From NCBI RefSeq assembly GCF_012726205.1, contig NZ_JAASAE010000020.1, forward strand, positions 1 to 53,793: a stretch of DNA of 53,793 nucleotides, read 5' to 3'. The position numbers were made by a program, and so were the translations under genes. The notes beneath the pieces were generated by a model. That model was not told where the DNA came from. It made no database searches and saw only the letters and a list, made by a program, of their open reading frames with translations. This document shows, piece by piece, positions 1 to 12,082 of this stretch; the stretch's first letter is position 1, and every line of letters begins with the position of its first letter. Source of the stretch: Rhodococcus sp. HNM0569 (GTDB lineage Bacteria > Actinomycetota > Actinomycetes > Mycobacteriales > Mycobacteriaceae).

Positions 1-80
1 CCGTCCTCGCGCGATCGTTTCCCGCGCTGCGCTGTCGACGTGGCGTTCATGGCTCCAGTGTCCTGGATTACGGTCGGGCC

Positions 81-503
81 ATGCCCGGTACCCCCTCGCC
101 CTCCTCCCCTTTCCCGATCCACCTCGGTGCGGCGGCCCTCGACTTCGTGCAGGAGCGCCACCTCGCGACGCTCACGACGCTGCGGGCGGACGGCACGCCG
201 CACGTCGTCGCGATCGGCTTCACATGGGACGCCGAGGACGGTATCGCCCGCGTCATCACGGGCGGGTCGACGCAGAAGGCACGCAATGTCGAGCGGAACG
301 GCTACGCGTCGCTGTGTCAGGTGGAGGGGGCGCGCTGGCTCACGCTCGAGGGTCCCGCGCGCGTGCGGTCGGATGCGGATTCCGTCGAGGGCGCCGTGGC
401 CCGGTACACGCGCCGCTACCGGACGCCGCGCGAGAACCCGACGCGGGTCGCCCTCGAGATCACGGTGCGGCGGGTGCTCGCGTCGCCGTCGCTGCGGAGT
501 TGA
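81..503 (+). CDS. PPOX-class (split beta-barrel) F420/flavin-dependent oxidoreductase
   Basis: A 140-residue protein that looks like a whole single-domain split beta-barrel flavoprotein of the PPOX/FDOR superfamily, probably the F420-binding TIGR03618-type subgroup. After a short Pro/Ser-rich leader, the region from about residue 20 ([20 protein letters not shown]) is the usual first strand pair, followed by the conserved [11 protein letters not shown] segment (about residues 68-78) that contacts the cofactor phosphates in this family. The family reduces or binds small ligands in the cytosol using F420, FMN or heme; the substrate cannot be read from sequence. It converges on the downstream marR gene with a 24-nt gap. 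The ATG at 81 is used because the conserved fold starts shortly after it. Family assignment is good, cofactor choice is inference. Confidence 0.8.
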   Translation: MPGTPSPSSPFPIHLGAAALDFVQERHLATLTTLRADGTPHVVAIGFTWDAEDGIARVITGGSTQKARNVERNGYASLCQVEGARWLTLEGPARVRSDADSVEGAVARYTRRYRTPRENPTRVALEITVRRVLASPSLRS

Positions 504-527
504 CCAGCTGCTCGCACGCGTGCGCGC

Positions 528-1007
528 TCACGGCCGCGGCCAGGGCCGTCCGGTGAGCCGCTCGATGTCGACGTTGAACTGACGGAGGTCGTCGACGAAC
601 CGCTCGATACGGGCGGCGGGCCAGTCCGCGACGACGGCTGCGAGCCCCTCGGTGACGAGCGCCCGCTCGTCGGCGAGTCGCCGCGCGCCCTCGTCGGTGA
701 TGCGGAACTTGCGCGCGATGGTGCCTGCCGGGTCGAGGATGCGTTCGACGAGTCCGGAACGCAGGAGCGCCGACGTCTGGCGGTTGAGCGTCGACGCCGC
801 GAGCCCGAATGCGTCGACGAGTTCGGTGACCGACATCGGGCCCTGCGCGTCGAGCCGGCTGAGGATCACCCGGGCGCTGCGCTCGAGACGGTCGGTTCCG
901 CGCGGCGACGTCATGTCGACGTGCCGGGTGAGGATCAGCAGCTCGCGCTCGATCCCTCCGGCGGCGCGGACGTCGCGGCGGCGATTTCGGGGGGTGTGTG
1001 CGTCCAC
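528..1007 (-). CDS. MarR-family transcriptional regulator
   Basis: A 159-residue winged-helix protein of MarR length. The helix-turn-helix lies around residues 57-85 (MSVTELVDAFGLAASTLNRQ), followed by the wing (RILDPAGTIARKFRITDEG) and a C-terminal dimerisation helix. It starts with GTG at 1007, preceded by GAGGAG at a six-base distance. It is divergent from the cytochrome P450 gene, and the 179-bp gap holds a perfect 10-bp inverted repeat plus a related half-site, so it probably controls itself and the P450. MarR proteins usually repress and are released by a small ligand; the ligand here may be a P450 substrate, which is inference. The protein has no cysteine, so a thiol redox switch of the OhrR type is unlikely. 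Confidence 0.88.
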   Translation of the reverse strand: MDAHTPRNRRRDVRAAGGIERELLILTRHVDMTSPRGTDRLERSARVILSRLDAQGPMSVTELVDAFGLAASTLNRQTSALLRSGLVERILDPAGTIARKFRITDEGARRLADERALVTEGLAAVVADWPAARIERFVDDLRQFNVDIERLTGRPWPRP

Positions 1008-1050
1008 GGCGATCTCCTCGGCGTTCGGGCCTGCACATTTTACCCACTGT

Positions 1051-1100
1051 TTGCATCACGCAGCGAACGAGCATCATGCATTGCTTGTGCATGATGCAAT
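1051..1100. promoter_or_regulatory. Probable MarR operator between marR and P450
   Basis: A perfect inverted repeat with arms GCATCATGCA (1071-1080) and TGCATGATGC (1088-1097) around a 7-base spacer. A third related copy, TTGCATCACGCA at 1051-1062, matches 11 of 12 bases of the reverse complement of 1088-1099. It lies in the divergent marR/P450 gap, where a dimeric regulator would sit. Symmetry and position are seen; binding by the adjacent MarR protein is inferred. Confidence 0.72.
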
Positions 1101-1186
1101 CCAGTTGTAGCGTGCGTCACCGATGCGGGCGTGCGCGCGCCCGCCGCGCTCGCACCACATCCCCACGGGCGAAAGGACATTCAGCG

Positions 1187-2410
1187 ATGACCGACATGCA
1201 CGCGCCCCAACCGGACGTCACCCTGCCGCTGCACACCGACGGTCCGTTGGACGCGCCGACCGAATGGGGCGAACTCCGCGACCGCTGCCCCGTCGCGGTC
1301 GCCGAGCTCCCGAGCGGCGACACCGCCCTGTACCTGACGCGCTACGACGACGTACGCACGCTGCTGTCGGATCCGCGTTTCGCGCGACCGACCGCGAACG
1401 ACGCCGCGGCGCGCCTCGCTCCCGCGGGTGCAGGGGGAGTCGTCGCCGACGGCAGACGGACCGACACGATCAGCAAGGGCGAGTCGCACATTCGGTGGCG
1501 TCGCCTCGTCGGCAAATACTTCACGGCCAAGCGGATGTCCGCGCTGCGACCCGAGATCGCCGCGCTCGCGCACGAACTCGTCTACGGAATGCTCGAGCGA
1601 GGCGCGCCCGCCGACATCCGCGCCGACCTCGGCTTTCCGCTGCCGGTCTACGTGATCTGCGACGTCCTCGGCGTGCCTGCGGCCGACCGCGCGCGCTTCT
1701 CGCACTGGTCTGACAGCTTCCTCAACGTCTCCCGCTACTCGAGCGACGAGGCCGCCGCGGCACAGGAGCAGTTCGAGCAGTACATGACCGAGCACATCCG
1801 GGCCAAGCGCGCGGACCCGGCCGACGACATCCTCAGCATGCTCGTCGCGGAAAGCGCCGACGAGGGCGCGGGGCTCACGGACGAGGAACTGTTGTTCACC
1901 GGTATGGGACTTCTGGTCGCCGGTCACGAGACCACCGCGAACATGATCGGCAAGACCGTCTCGATGCTGCTCGCCGATCGCTCGCGCTGGGAGCGGCTGC
2001 TCGCCGACCGCAGCCTCGTGCGCACCGCCGTCGAGGAGACTTTGCGCCTCGACGCGAACTTCAGCTTCGGTACCCGCCGGTTCGTCACCGAGGACGTCGA
2101 GATCGACGGTCACACGATCCCGGGCGGCAGCACCGTCGTGTGCAGCCTGTCGGCCGCCAACCGCGACACCGCCGCGTACCACGACGCCGACGCGATGGAC
2201 CTCGGTCGCGCGCCGAACCCGCACCTGACGTTCGGGGCCGGTCCGCATTCGTGCCTCGGCCAGGCACTCGCGCGCACCGAACTGCAGGTCGTTCTCGACA
2301 CCTTGCTCGACCGCATCCCCACCCTGCACCTGGCCACGCCGGTCGAGGACCTGCGCAAGACCGAGGGTCTGCTCGTCGGCGGGCTCACCCGCGTGCCCGT
2401 CGCGTGGTGA
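1187..2410 (+). CDS. Cytochrome P450 monooxygenase
   Basis: A 407-residue soluble bacterial P450. The I-helix oxygen-activation motif reads [13 protein letters not shown], the K-helix ExxR is EETLR, and the heme loop is [15 protein letters not shown] with the thiolate cysteine at residue 356. There is no membrane anchor. Class I P450s of this length need a separate ferredoxin and reductase; none is adjacent. The substrate is unknown, though the size and HETT motif fit the hydroxylases of terpenes, steroids or polyketides common in rhodococci. An ATG at 1187 after GAAAGGA is chosen; the reading frame stays open further upstream but would run into the operator. It is divergent from marR, which probably regulates it. 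Confidence 0.93.
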   Translation: MTDMHAPQPDVTLPLHTDGPLDAPTEWGELRDRCPVAVAELPSGDTALYLTRYDDVRTLLSDPRFARPTANDAAARLAPAGAGGVVADGRRTDTISKGESHIRWRRLVGKYFTAKRMSALRPEIAALAHELVYGMLERGAPADIRADLGFPLPVYVICDVLGVPAADRARFSHWSDSFLNVSRYSSDEAAAAQEQFEQYMTEHIRAKRADPADDILSMLVAESADEGAGLTDEELLFTGMGLLVAGHETTANMIGKTVSMLLADRSRWERLLADRSLVRTAVEETLRLDANFSFGTRRFVTEDVEIDGHTIPGGSTVVCSLSAANRDTAAYHDADAMDLGRAPNPHLTFGAGPHSCLGQALARTELQVVLDTLLDRIPTLHLATPVEDLRKTEGLLVGGLTRVPVAW

Positions 2411-2492
2411 GCGAGCGCCCGGCACGCGGCGCCACAGCGTCCTAGGATCGAGTCACCGCTTCACCGACAGTCGATCCGGGACAGGGGTACGC

Positions 2493-5700
<3,208 letters not shown>

Positions 5701-5704
<4 letters not shown>

Positions 5705-6333
5705 CGCGCGAGCTGCCCGACGAGCAAACGTGCACGGCATTCGTCGTCGTCGACATGCAGAAGGACTTCTTCGCGCCCGAGCCGCTCGCTCGGCGCAAGG
5801 CGCAGATCGTCGCGGCGGTCAACGCCACCGCCGCGCGGGCGCGCGCGGCCGGCGCGCTCGTGGTGAACGTGCGCACGGTGCACGCGCCCGACCGGTCGAC
5901 GTGGGCGCTCGACATGCGCGACGACGGCCAGGGTGTGGTGATCGACGGCACCGAGGGCGCCGAAATGCTCGACGAACTCGACCTCGGCCCACTCGATACC
6001 CCGACGTCGGTCGAGGTGACCAAGACCCGCGACGACGCCTTCGTCCGCACCGACCTCGCCTCGATCCTCGCCGAGCACAGCGTCCGCGCACTCGCGCTGG
6101 CAGGCGTCCAGACCGAGGCGTGCGTCGCACTCACGGCCGCGTCCGCATACGCCTACGACATCCGCGTCACGATCGTGAGCGACGCGGTCGCCACGACGTC
6201 GGGCGACTACCACGACTCCACGCTGTCGTGGCTCGCCGATCAGTATCGACAAAGCGTGCGTCCCGCCGACGAGATCGAGTTCACAGCGCCGTGGCGGCCC
6301 GGCGATGTGTCGGAAGAGCCGGGTTCTGGGTAG
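5701..6333 (+). CDS. Isochorismatase-family cysteine hydrolase
   Basis: A 210-residue protein of the isochorismatase/nicotinamidase fold. The usual triad is visible: Asp18 (VVDMQKDFF), Lys108 (VEVTKTRDDAF) and Cys141 (AGVQTEACVALTA). The GTG at 5701 overlaps the mak stop by four bases, so it belongs to the treS-mak transcript, although no link between this hydrolase and trehalose metabolism is known. Nicotinamidase is possible, because the fold and triad are shared, but the metal-binding residues around 55-75 are not clearly of the PncA type, so a generic amidase call is safer. Cytosolic; substrate unknown. Confidence 0.85.
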
Positions 6334-6424
6334 TCGTTCGACAGACCCTCCCGGGCGACCGGGAACGCGCCGTCCGTCCACGGGGCGGCGCGCAGGGTTC
6401 TCGTCTCCGACGAAAGGACGGCTC

Positions 6425-6988
6425 ATGGCCTCACCGGACCTGAAGGGGCGCCGCGTACTCGCGATCGTCACCAACTACGGCGTCGAACAGGACGAACTCG
6501 TCGTCCCGGTCGATCATTTCCGGGATGCGGGAGCCGACGTCACGATCGCCGCGGTTTCACGCGATCCCATCCGGACGCTCGTGAGCGACAAGGATCCCGG
6601 CACGACCGTCGACCCGACGACGACACTCGCCGAGGTCGACCCCTCCGGCTACGACCTGCTCGTCGTGCCCGGTGGCACCCTCAACGCCGACTCGCTGCGC
6701 CTGAACGACGACGCACAGCGCATCGTCAAGGCGTTCGCATCGGGTGGGCGTCCCGTCGCCGCGATCTGTCACGGCCCGTGGGCACTCGTCGAAGCAGACG
6801 TCGTCCGCGGCAAGACGCTCACGTCGTACCCCTCGCTGCGCACCGACATCCGCAATGCGGGGGCGGCATCGTGGGTCGACCGCGAGGAAGTGACCGACGA
6901 CGCAGGCGGGTACGTCCTCGTCACGTCCCGCACCCCGAAGGACCTCGACGCATTTCTCGGCGCCGTCGACGCCGCGCTCGCGGCGTGA
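6425..6988 (+). CDS. DJ-1/PfpI family protein (type 1 glutamine amidotransferase fold)
   Basis: A 187-residue single-domain DJ-1/PfpI protein. The nucleophile elbow is AICHGPWALVEA with Cys115, followed by LTSYPSLRTDIRNAG and WVDREEV, the signature of the stress-linked PfpI branch; it carries a Glu in GVEQDEL near the active site. Proteins of this branch have been described as proteases, glyoxalases or deglycases, and sequence alone does not decide. The ATG at 6425 has GAAAGGA upstream. It follows the isochorismatase gene by about 90 bases and precedes a CsbD-like stress protein, which suggests a small stress cluster, possibly sigma-factor driven; no promoter could be assigned with confidence. 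Confidence 0.88.
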   Translation: MASPDLKGRRVLAIVTNYGVEQDELVVPVDHFRDAGADVTIAAVSRDPIRTLVSDKDPGTTVDPTTTLAEVDPSGYDLLVVPGGTLNADSLRLNDDAQRIVKAFASGGRPVAAICHGPWALVEADVVRGKTLTSYPSLRTDIRNAGAASWVDREEVTDDAGGYVLVTSRTPKDLDAFLGAVDAALAA

Positions 6989-7025
6989 CCCGCAGCGACA
7001 TCCGAATCACACGAAGGAGATCGAC

Positions 7026-7274
7026 ATGGCAGACGACAAGAACACCGGCCCCGCCGAAGGCGTGAAGGGCGTCGTCGAAGGCGTCAAGGGCAAGGTGAAG
7101 GAAGCGGCGGGCGCGCTCAGCGGTCAGGACGACCTGACGCAGGAAGGTCGCGCGCAGCAGGACAAGGCCGAGGCGCAGCGCGAGGTAGCGCAAAAGGAAG
7201 CCGAGGCCGAAAAGGCCCGCAGCGAAGCCGAACTCGAGAAGCAGCGCCAGGAGGCTCGGCAGTCGCGCGAGTGA
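7026..7274 (+). CDS. CsbD-like / microaggregate-binding small stress protein
   Basis: An 82-residue, highly charged protein rich in Lys, Glu and Ala. The start, with its GVKGVVEGVKGKVKEAAG repeats, resembles CsbD general-stress proteins, and the C-terminal half is a long Glu/Lys/Arg helix, probably coiled coil. Rhodococcal proteins of this build have been annotated as microaggregate-binding protein 1. It has no cysteine, signal peptide or membrane segment, so it should be cytosolic and largely disordered or helical. GAAGGAG precedes the ATG at 7026. It ends before a hairpin terminator shared with the convergent dehydrogenase gene. Molecular function is unknown. Confidence 0.75.
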   Translation: MADDKNTGPAEGVKGVVEGVKGKVKEAAGALSGQDDLTQEGRAQQDKAEAQREVAQKEAEAEKARSEAELEKQRQEARQSRE

Positions 7275-7294
7275 CGCACACCGTCGAACCGAAT

Positions 7295-7333
7295 GGCTGT
7301 CCCGGGCTACCGATCTCGGTGTCCGGGACAGCC
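7295..7333. terminator. Hairpin terminator between convergent genes
   Basis: Perfect 11-bp arms GGCTGTCCCGG (7295-7305) and CCGGGACAGCC (7323-7333) with a 17-base loop lie between the CsbD-like gene and the oppositely oriented dehydrogenase. There is no T tract, as is usual for actinobacterial terminators. It probably serves both strands. Confidence 0.7.
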
Positions 7334-7350
7334 GGTGTCGAGGCAGGCGA

Positions 7351-8532
7351 TCACGGCTCGAGCACGACCTTGATCGCGCCGTCGGCCTTGCGCTGGAAGA
7401 TGTCGTACCCGTGTGGGGCACTGTCGAGTGGCAGCGTGTGCGTCGCGAAGGACTCGACGCCGAGCGGGTCGTCGTCGGTGAGCAGCGGCAGGAGCTCCGG
7501 TACCCAGCGCTTGACGTTCGCCTGACCCATGCGCAGCTGTATCTGCTTGTCGAACAGCGTCAGCATCGGCAACGGGTCCGCCGCGCCGCCGTACACGCCA
7601 CTCAGTGAGAGGGTGCCGCCGCGGCGCACGAGGTCGATCGCGCTGTGCAGCGCCCCGAGACGGTCGATGCTCGCCTTTTCCATGATCGGCTTGCTCAGGA
7701 AGGTGGGCAGCAGACCGGTGAAGTCCTGCAACGTCTTGGCCACGGGCGATCCGTGCGCTTCCATGCCGACCGCGTCGATCACGCTGTGTGGTCCGCGCCC
7801 GTCGGTCCGGTCCCGCACCAGGTCGCCGAGGTCGTCACCGGCCTCGCGCAGGTCCACGACCTCGATCCCGCGGCTGCGTGCGCGCTCGAGTCGTTCGGTG
7901 ACGAGATCGACCCCGATGACGCGCAGACCTCGATGGTGCGCGATACGTGCGGCCATCTCGCCGATCGGGCCGAGACCGAGTACCGCGACGCAGCCACCGT
8001 CGGGCACCCCCGCGTATTCGACAGCCTGCCACGCGGTCGGGAGCACGTCGGACAGGTAGACGAACCGTTGATCCGGCGGGCCTTCGGGCACCGTGACGTG
8101 GTTGAAGTCGGCGAGCGGCACACGCAGGTACTCGGCCTGGCCGCCGGGCACGCTGCCGTACAGCTCGGAATAGCCGAACAGGGCGGCACCCATTCCCTGT
8201 TCACGCACCTGCGTGGTCTCGCACTGCGTCATGAGACCCTCGCCGCACATGTGACAGTGGCCGCACGCGATCTGGAAGGGGACGACCACCCGGTCCCCCA
8301 CTGCGAGCTCTCGCACCTCCGACCCGACTTCTTCCACGATGCCCATCGGTTCGTGCCCCAGTACGTCGCCGGGATGCATGAACGGCCCGAGGACCTCGTA
8401 CAGGTGCAGGTCGGACCCGCAGATGTTGGTGCTCGTGACCCGGATGATCACATCTGTCGGCTCCTCGATCCGGGGATCCGAAACCTCCGTCACGGTCACG
8501 GTGCGTTTGCCTTGCCAGGTGACTGCCTTCAC
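7351..8532 (-). CDS. Zinc-dependent alcohol dehydrogenase (formaldehyde-dehydrogenase-like MDR)
   Basis: A 393-residue medium-chain dehydrogenase. Catalytic zinc ligands are Cys38 (NICGSDLH) and His60-Glu61 (VLGHEP). Structural zinc is held by Cys90, Cys93, Cys96 and Cys104. The nucleotide site is the Rossmann motif GLGPIGE near residue 215. The insert and overall length fit the glutathione-independent formaldehyde dehydrogenase-like branch rather than simple alcohol dehydrogenases, but the substrate is uncertain. The start is the GTG at 8532 after GAGGGAGAG; the open frame continues upstream but without conserved sequence. It converges on the CsbD-like gene and diverges from the membrane protein gene at 8774. 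Confidence 0.9.
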   Translation of the reverse strand: MKAVTWQGKRTVTVTEVSDPRIEEPTDVIIRVTSTNICGSDLHLYEVLGPFMHPGDVLGHEPMGIVEEVGSEVRELAVGDRVVVPFQIACGHCHMCGEGLMTQCETTQVREQGMGAALFGYSELYGSVPGGQAEYLRVPLADFNHVTVPEGPPDQRFVYLSDVLPTAWQAVEYAGVPDGGCVAVLGLGPIGEMAARIAHHRGLRVIGVDLVTERLERARSRGIEVVDLREAGDDLGDLVRDRTDGRGPHSVIDAVGMEAHGSPVAKTLQDFTGLLPTFLSKPIMEKASIDRLGALHSAIDLVRRGGTLSLSGVYGGAADPLPMLTLFDKQIQLRMGQANVKRWVPELLPLLTDDDPLGVESFATHTLPLDSAPHGYDIFQRKADGAIKVVLEP

Positions 8533-8773
8533 GGAGAACTCTCCCTCGTCGACGGAACGTTTCCCGTCGAACGGGTACCCCGGGGTGCGCGTGCGGAACC
8601 AGGCAGGTCCCTGGTCTCCGGGACGGCGAGGGTCCGAGACCCGGCCGTTCGCGCGACTCCACCCCACGCCGACGCCGCGCAGTGGCACAGTTCTGCGTGA
8701 TGACGACTACAGCCCTGTTCCCCGGGTCGACGCGAGGTGCCCGCCGACCCGGGCGTGCGCGTGGACGGCGACC

Positions 8774-9898
8774 ATGAAGGTCTCCATCGTCACCGACGAC
8801 GGGTTCCCCGCGCAGATCGCCCGGGAGCTCGCGCGGTCCGTCCCGCGCGCGCTCGACGGCGTCGACACCCTGAACGGGGATGCCATCGAGGTCGAGATCG
8901 AATCGTCGAGGAGGCCGCTGCCACCCACCCGGCACGGGAAACCCGCGCTCGCGGAGTGGTACGCCGCTGTCGGTACGGGCCATGACCTGACGATCATCGT
9001 GTCCGAGATACCGCATCGCCGCGCGGGCCGCACCGTGCTCGCCGATGTGTACCGCGACCGGATGCTCGTGCTGTACACGCCGGCCTTCGGCGTCGTCGGG
9101 GCGCGTCGTCGCGCCCGCGAGATCGCCCACCACGTGCTTCCCGCGCTCGCACGCGGCACGATGGCCGACCTACGGGCGGCGCCGCGGCACGCCGGATGGG
9201 AAGGCCCGCACCTCGACGCCGACGAGCGCCACGACGCCGACGACGCCGACGAGGGGCAGCGTGTGGACGCCCCGCCGGGCACCTACACCCTGGTTTCCCG
9301 GACCGGGCTCGGCCGACTGCGCCTGCTCGCGGGAATGGTGCGCAGCAACCGGCCGTGGCGGTTGATCCCGACACTCTCGGGCGCCCTGGGCGCCGCGAGT
9401 GCCGCGTCGGCGTTCGGCATCTTCTACGCGAGTATCTGGCAGATGGCGTCGGCGATGAGTGTGCTGCGCCTCGCGCTCGTGACGGTGGTCGCCGTGTGCG
9501 CGATGGCCCTGTGGCTGATCGTGCCCAACGGCCTGTGGGAGCGCAGCGGCTTCCGCGAATCCTCCCGCGATCGCGCCTTCTACAACGCGGCAACCGTCGC
9601 CACCGTGGTGACGGGGGTGCTGTGCATGTATGCACTGTTGTCGGCGGCGGTCCTCGCCGCCGCGGCGATGATCGTGCCGACGTCGTTCTTCGAACAGCAA
9701 CTGCGCGAACCTGCGACCGTCGTCGGCTACGTCAAACTCGCCTGGCTCGCCGCGTCACTGGGCACCGTCGCCGGGGCGGTCGGCTCGTCGACCTCCGACC
9801 GCAGCGAGATCCTGCGCGCCACCTACGGCCAGCGCGAACTCGATCGCCGACGTGCGGTGGAACGCGAGCAGGAGCGCCAGGAGGACGAGGGCAGCTGA
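8774..9898 (+). CDS. Conserved membrane protein of unknown function
   Basis: A 374-residue protein I do not recognise. The first 170 residues form a soluble alpha/beta domain (MKVSIVTDDGFPAQIARELA, then DLTIIVSEIPHRR and RMLVLYTPAFG), followed by an Asp-rich linker (DADERHDADDADEG). The C-terminal half has four or five hydrophobic segments, including LRLALVTVVAVCAMALWLIV and TVATVVTGVLCMYALLSAAV. It ends in a charged Arg/Glu tail (QRELDRRRAVEREQERQEDEGS). The soluble domain looks able to bind a nucleotide or another protein at the membrane, but no motif proves it. ATG at 8774 is the first start that precedes the structured domain. The 241-bp gap upstream separates it from the divergent dehydrogenase. 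Confidence 0.75.
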   Translation: MKVSIVTDDGFPAQIARELARSVPRALDGVDTLNGDAIEVEIESSRRPLPPTRHGKPALAEWYAAVGTGHDLTIIVSEIPHRRAGRTVLADVYRDRMLVLYTPAFGVVGARRRAREIAHHVLPALARGTMADLRAAPRHAGWEGPHLDADERHDADDADEGQRVDAPPGTYTLVSRTGLGRLRLLAGMVRSNRPWRLIPTLSGALGAASAASAFGIFYASIWQMASAMSVLRLALVTVVAVCAMALWLIVPNGLWERSGFRESSRDRAFYNAATVATVVTGVLCMYALLSAAVLAAAAMIVPTSFFEQQLREPATVVGYVKLAWLAASLGTVAGAVGSSTSDRSEILRATYGQRELDRRRAVEREQERQEDEGS

Positions 9899-9910
9899 GT
9901 CCCCCGGGGG

Positions 9911-11050
9911 TCACACCGGCAGCACCGTCAGCGAATGCGGTCGCAGGTTCATCGGCTCGCAGCCGTCCTCGGTGACCACGACGATGTCCTCGATGCGCGC
10001 GCCCCATTCGCCGCGGAAGTAGATGCCGGGTTCGATGCTGAACGCCATCCCCACCGCGAGAGGAATGGTGTTGCCACGCACGATGTACGGCTCCTCGTGG
10101 ACCGACAGCCCGATACCGTGACCGGTCCGGTGCACGAAGGCATCACCGAGCCCGGCGTCGACCAGGATGTCGCGTGCCGCGGCGTCCACTGTCTCCGCCG
10201 CGACACCGGGACGCACCGCGTCCAGGGCTGCCTGCTGTGCGCGTTCGAGTACGGCATAGTGCTGGGCGACGTCTGCACTCGGCTCACCCATGCTGTACGT
10301 GCGGGTCGAGTCGGAGTTGTAGCCGGGTTCGACGGGGCCGCCGATGTCGATCACGACGACGTCGCCTTCCGCCACGACACGGTCGGACACCTCGTGATGC
10401 GGGTCGGCGCCGTGCGGCCCCGAGCCGACGATCACGAATTCGGCGCCCGTGTGCCCTTCCTCGACGATCGCCGCGGTGATCGCGTCCGCGACCTCGGCCT
10501 CGGTGCGGCCGACGACGAGCAGCTCGGGCATGCGGGCGTGCACGCGGTCGATCGCACTGCCCGCGCGCCGCAGCGCGTCGATCTCGGCGGCATCCTTGAC
10601 CATGCGCAACTCACGCACGACCTCCGTCGCAAGGATCGGCAACGAGCGCAGCCGATCGGCGAGCGGCAGCAGGTGCAGCGCGGGCATCGCCTCGGTGACG
10701 GCGGTGCGCGCCGATTGCGGCAGCAGACCTGCCACGAGCGCGTACGGGTCCACGCCGTCGACCCAGTCCCGCACGTGCAGATTCAGCTCGTCGACCGCCG
10801 AGTCGGCGAGGCCTGCGAGTTCCAGTCGCGGCACGACGACGGTCGCGGGGTCGCCGGTCGTCGGCACGACGAGACAGGTGAGCCGCTCGAACGACGCTGC
10901 GCGTGAACCCAGCAGGTACTGCAGGTCGGGCCCCGGCGTGATCAGCAGGGCGTCGAGCCCACTGTCGCGGCCGAGCGCGGCAGCGCGTGCGAGACGACGC
11001 TCGTAGACGTCGGACGGGAACCTCGATGCGGGTGTGCGTGATGCGCTCAT
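9911..11050 (-). CDS. pepE: M24 family Xaa-Pro peptidase (PepE/PepQ type)
   Basis: A 379-residue pita-bread metallopeptidase that cleaves Xaa-Pro bonds using two metal ions. All five metal ligands are present: Asp235 (VVVIDIGG), Asp247 (YNSDSTRTY), His311 (HRTGHGIGL), Glu340 (FSIEPGIY) and Glu354 (ARIEDIVVV). The N-terminal creatinase-like domain occupies about residues 12-150. It is the positional counterpart of M. tuberculosis Rv2089c, being divergent from the 5'-3' exonuclease gene. Cytosolic, with no signal peptide. The ATG at 11050 is the first start of the frame and fits the family N-terminus. Confidence 0.92.
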   Translation of the reverse strand: MSASRTPASRFPSDVYERRLARAAALGRDSGLDALLITPGPDLQYLLGSRAASFERLTCLVVPTTGDPATVVVPRLELAGLADSAVDELNLHVRDWVDGVDPYALVAGLLPQSARTAVTEAMPALHLLPLADRLRSLPILATEVVRELRMVKDAAEIDALRRAGSAIDRVHARMPELLVVGRTEAEVADAITAAIVEEGHTGAEFVIVGSGPHGADPHHEVSDRVVAEGDVVVIDIGGPVEPGYNSDSTRTYSMGEPSADVAQHYAVLERAQQAALDAVRPGVAAETVDAAARDILVDAGLGDAFVHRTGHGIGLSVHEEPYIVRGNTIPLAVGMAFSIEPGIYFRGEWGARIEDIVVVTEDGCEPMNLRPHSLTVLPV

Positions 11051-11088
11051 GCGCCCAGGCTAATCCCCCGTTTGGCAGGATGAACGCC

Positions 11089-12069
11089 ATGACTTCCGCC
11101 GCCCCGGTCGCGCCGGGCGATTCTTCAGCCGACGGCCACCCCCTGTTGCTCCTCGACGGCGCGAGCTTGTGGTTCCGCGCGTTTCACGCGCTGCCGCAGT
11201 CGATCACGTCGCCCGACGGCCGTCCCGTCAACGCGGTGCGCGGATTCGTCGACATGGTGGCCTCGCTCGTCACCCGCACCCGGCCTGCTCGGCTCGTGGT
11301 GTGTCTCGACGTCGCGTGGCGGCCTGCATTCCGGGTGACGGCCGTGCCCGGATACAAGGCGCACCGCGTGTTGCCGGGCTCGGACGGCACGGTCGAGGAC
11401 GTGCCCGAGGCGCTTCCCGCACAGGTCGACGTCATCATGGACATCCTGGCAGCGGCGGGCATCGCGACCGCGGGTGCGCCCGACTGCGAAGCCGACGACG
11501 TCCTCGGCACGCTCGCGGCCCGTGAGGCCCGCGACGTCACTGTGGTGGTGAGCGGCGACCGCGACCTCATCCAGGTGGTGCGCGACGACGCTCCGCCGGT
11601 GCGCGTGCTCTACGTCGGTCGCGGTCTCGCGAAGGCCGAATTGCTCGGTCCCACCGAGGTGGCGGAGAAGTACGCGCTGCCCGCCGAGCGGGCAGGCGAC
11701 GCGTACGTCGAGCTCGCGTTGCTGCGCGGCGACCCGTCCGACGGACTGCCCGGCGTCACAGGCGTGGGCGAGAAGACGGCAGCGGCGCTGCTGCAGCGCT
11801 TCGGGTCGCTCGCGGAGTTGCGCCGCGCCGTGGACGACGGCGATCCCACCCTGGCCAAGGGCGTGCGCGCCAAGCTCGACGCCGCAGCCGGATACCTCGA
11901 CGCGGCCTTGCCCGTGGTGCAGGTGCGCCGCGACGCCGACGTGACGTTCTCACGCGACGACGCGCTGCCCTCGGTACCGGACGAACCCGCACGGTTGGCG
12001 CAACTCGGCGAACTGAACGGGGTGACGAGCTCGGTCGACCGTCTCGTGCAGGCCTTGGCCCGCGAGTGA
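11089..12069 (+). CDS. 5'-3' exonuclease (FEN-like, PolA N-domain homologue)
   Basis: A 326-residue stand-alone homologue of the DNA polymerase I 5' nuclease domain (Rv2090 position). Acidic metal-binding clusters are [16 protein letters not shown] at the N-terminus, [14 protein letters not shown] in the middle and [12 protein letters not shown]. The helix-3-turn-helix DNA-binding motif is [21 protein letters not shown]. Such proteins trim 5' flaps or RNA primers in replication and repair; it lacks polymerase and proofreading domains. Start choice: ATG 11089 has GGCAGGA eight bases upstream, whereas the ATG at 11080 sits inside that ribosome site. It converges on the DUF4333 gene with 13 bases between the stops. 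Confidence 0.9.
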   Translation: MTSAAPVAPGDSSADGHPLLLLDGASLWFRAFHALPQSITSPDGRPVNAVRGFVDMVASLVTRTRPARLVVCLDVAWRPAFRVTAVPGYKAHRVLPGSDGTVEDVPEALPAQVDVIMDILAAAGIATAGAPDCEADDVLGTLAAREARDVTVVVSGDRDLIQVVRDDAPPVRVLYVGRGLAKAELLGPTEVAEKYALPAERAGDAYVELALLRGDPSDGLPGVTGVGEKTAAALLQRFGSLAELRRAVDDGDPTLAKGVRAKLDAAAGYLDAALPVVQVRRDADVTFSRDDALPSVPDEPARLAQLGELNGVTSSVDRLVQALARE

Positions 12070-12082
12070 GCGGCCGGCTGAT

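Noticed and set aside
7026-7274. A histone-like or LEA protein
   Set aside because: The GVKGKVKEAAG repeats fit CsbD-like proteins better, and there is no DNA-binding domain.
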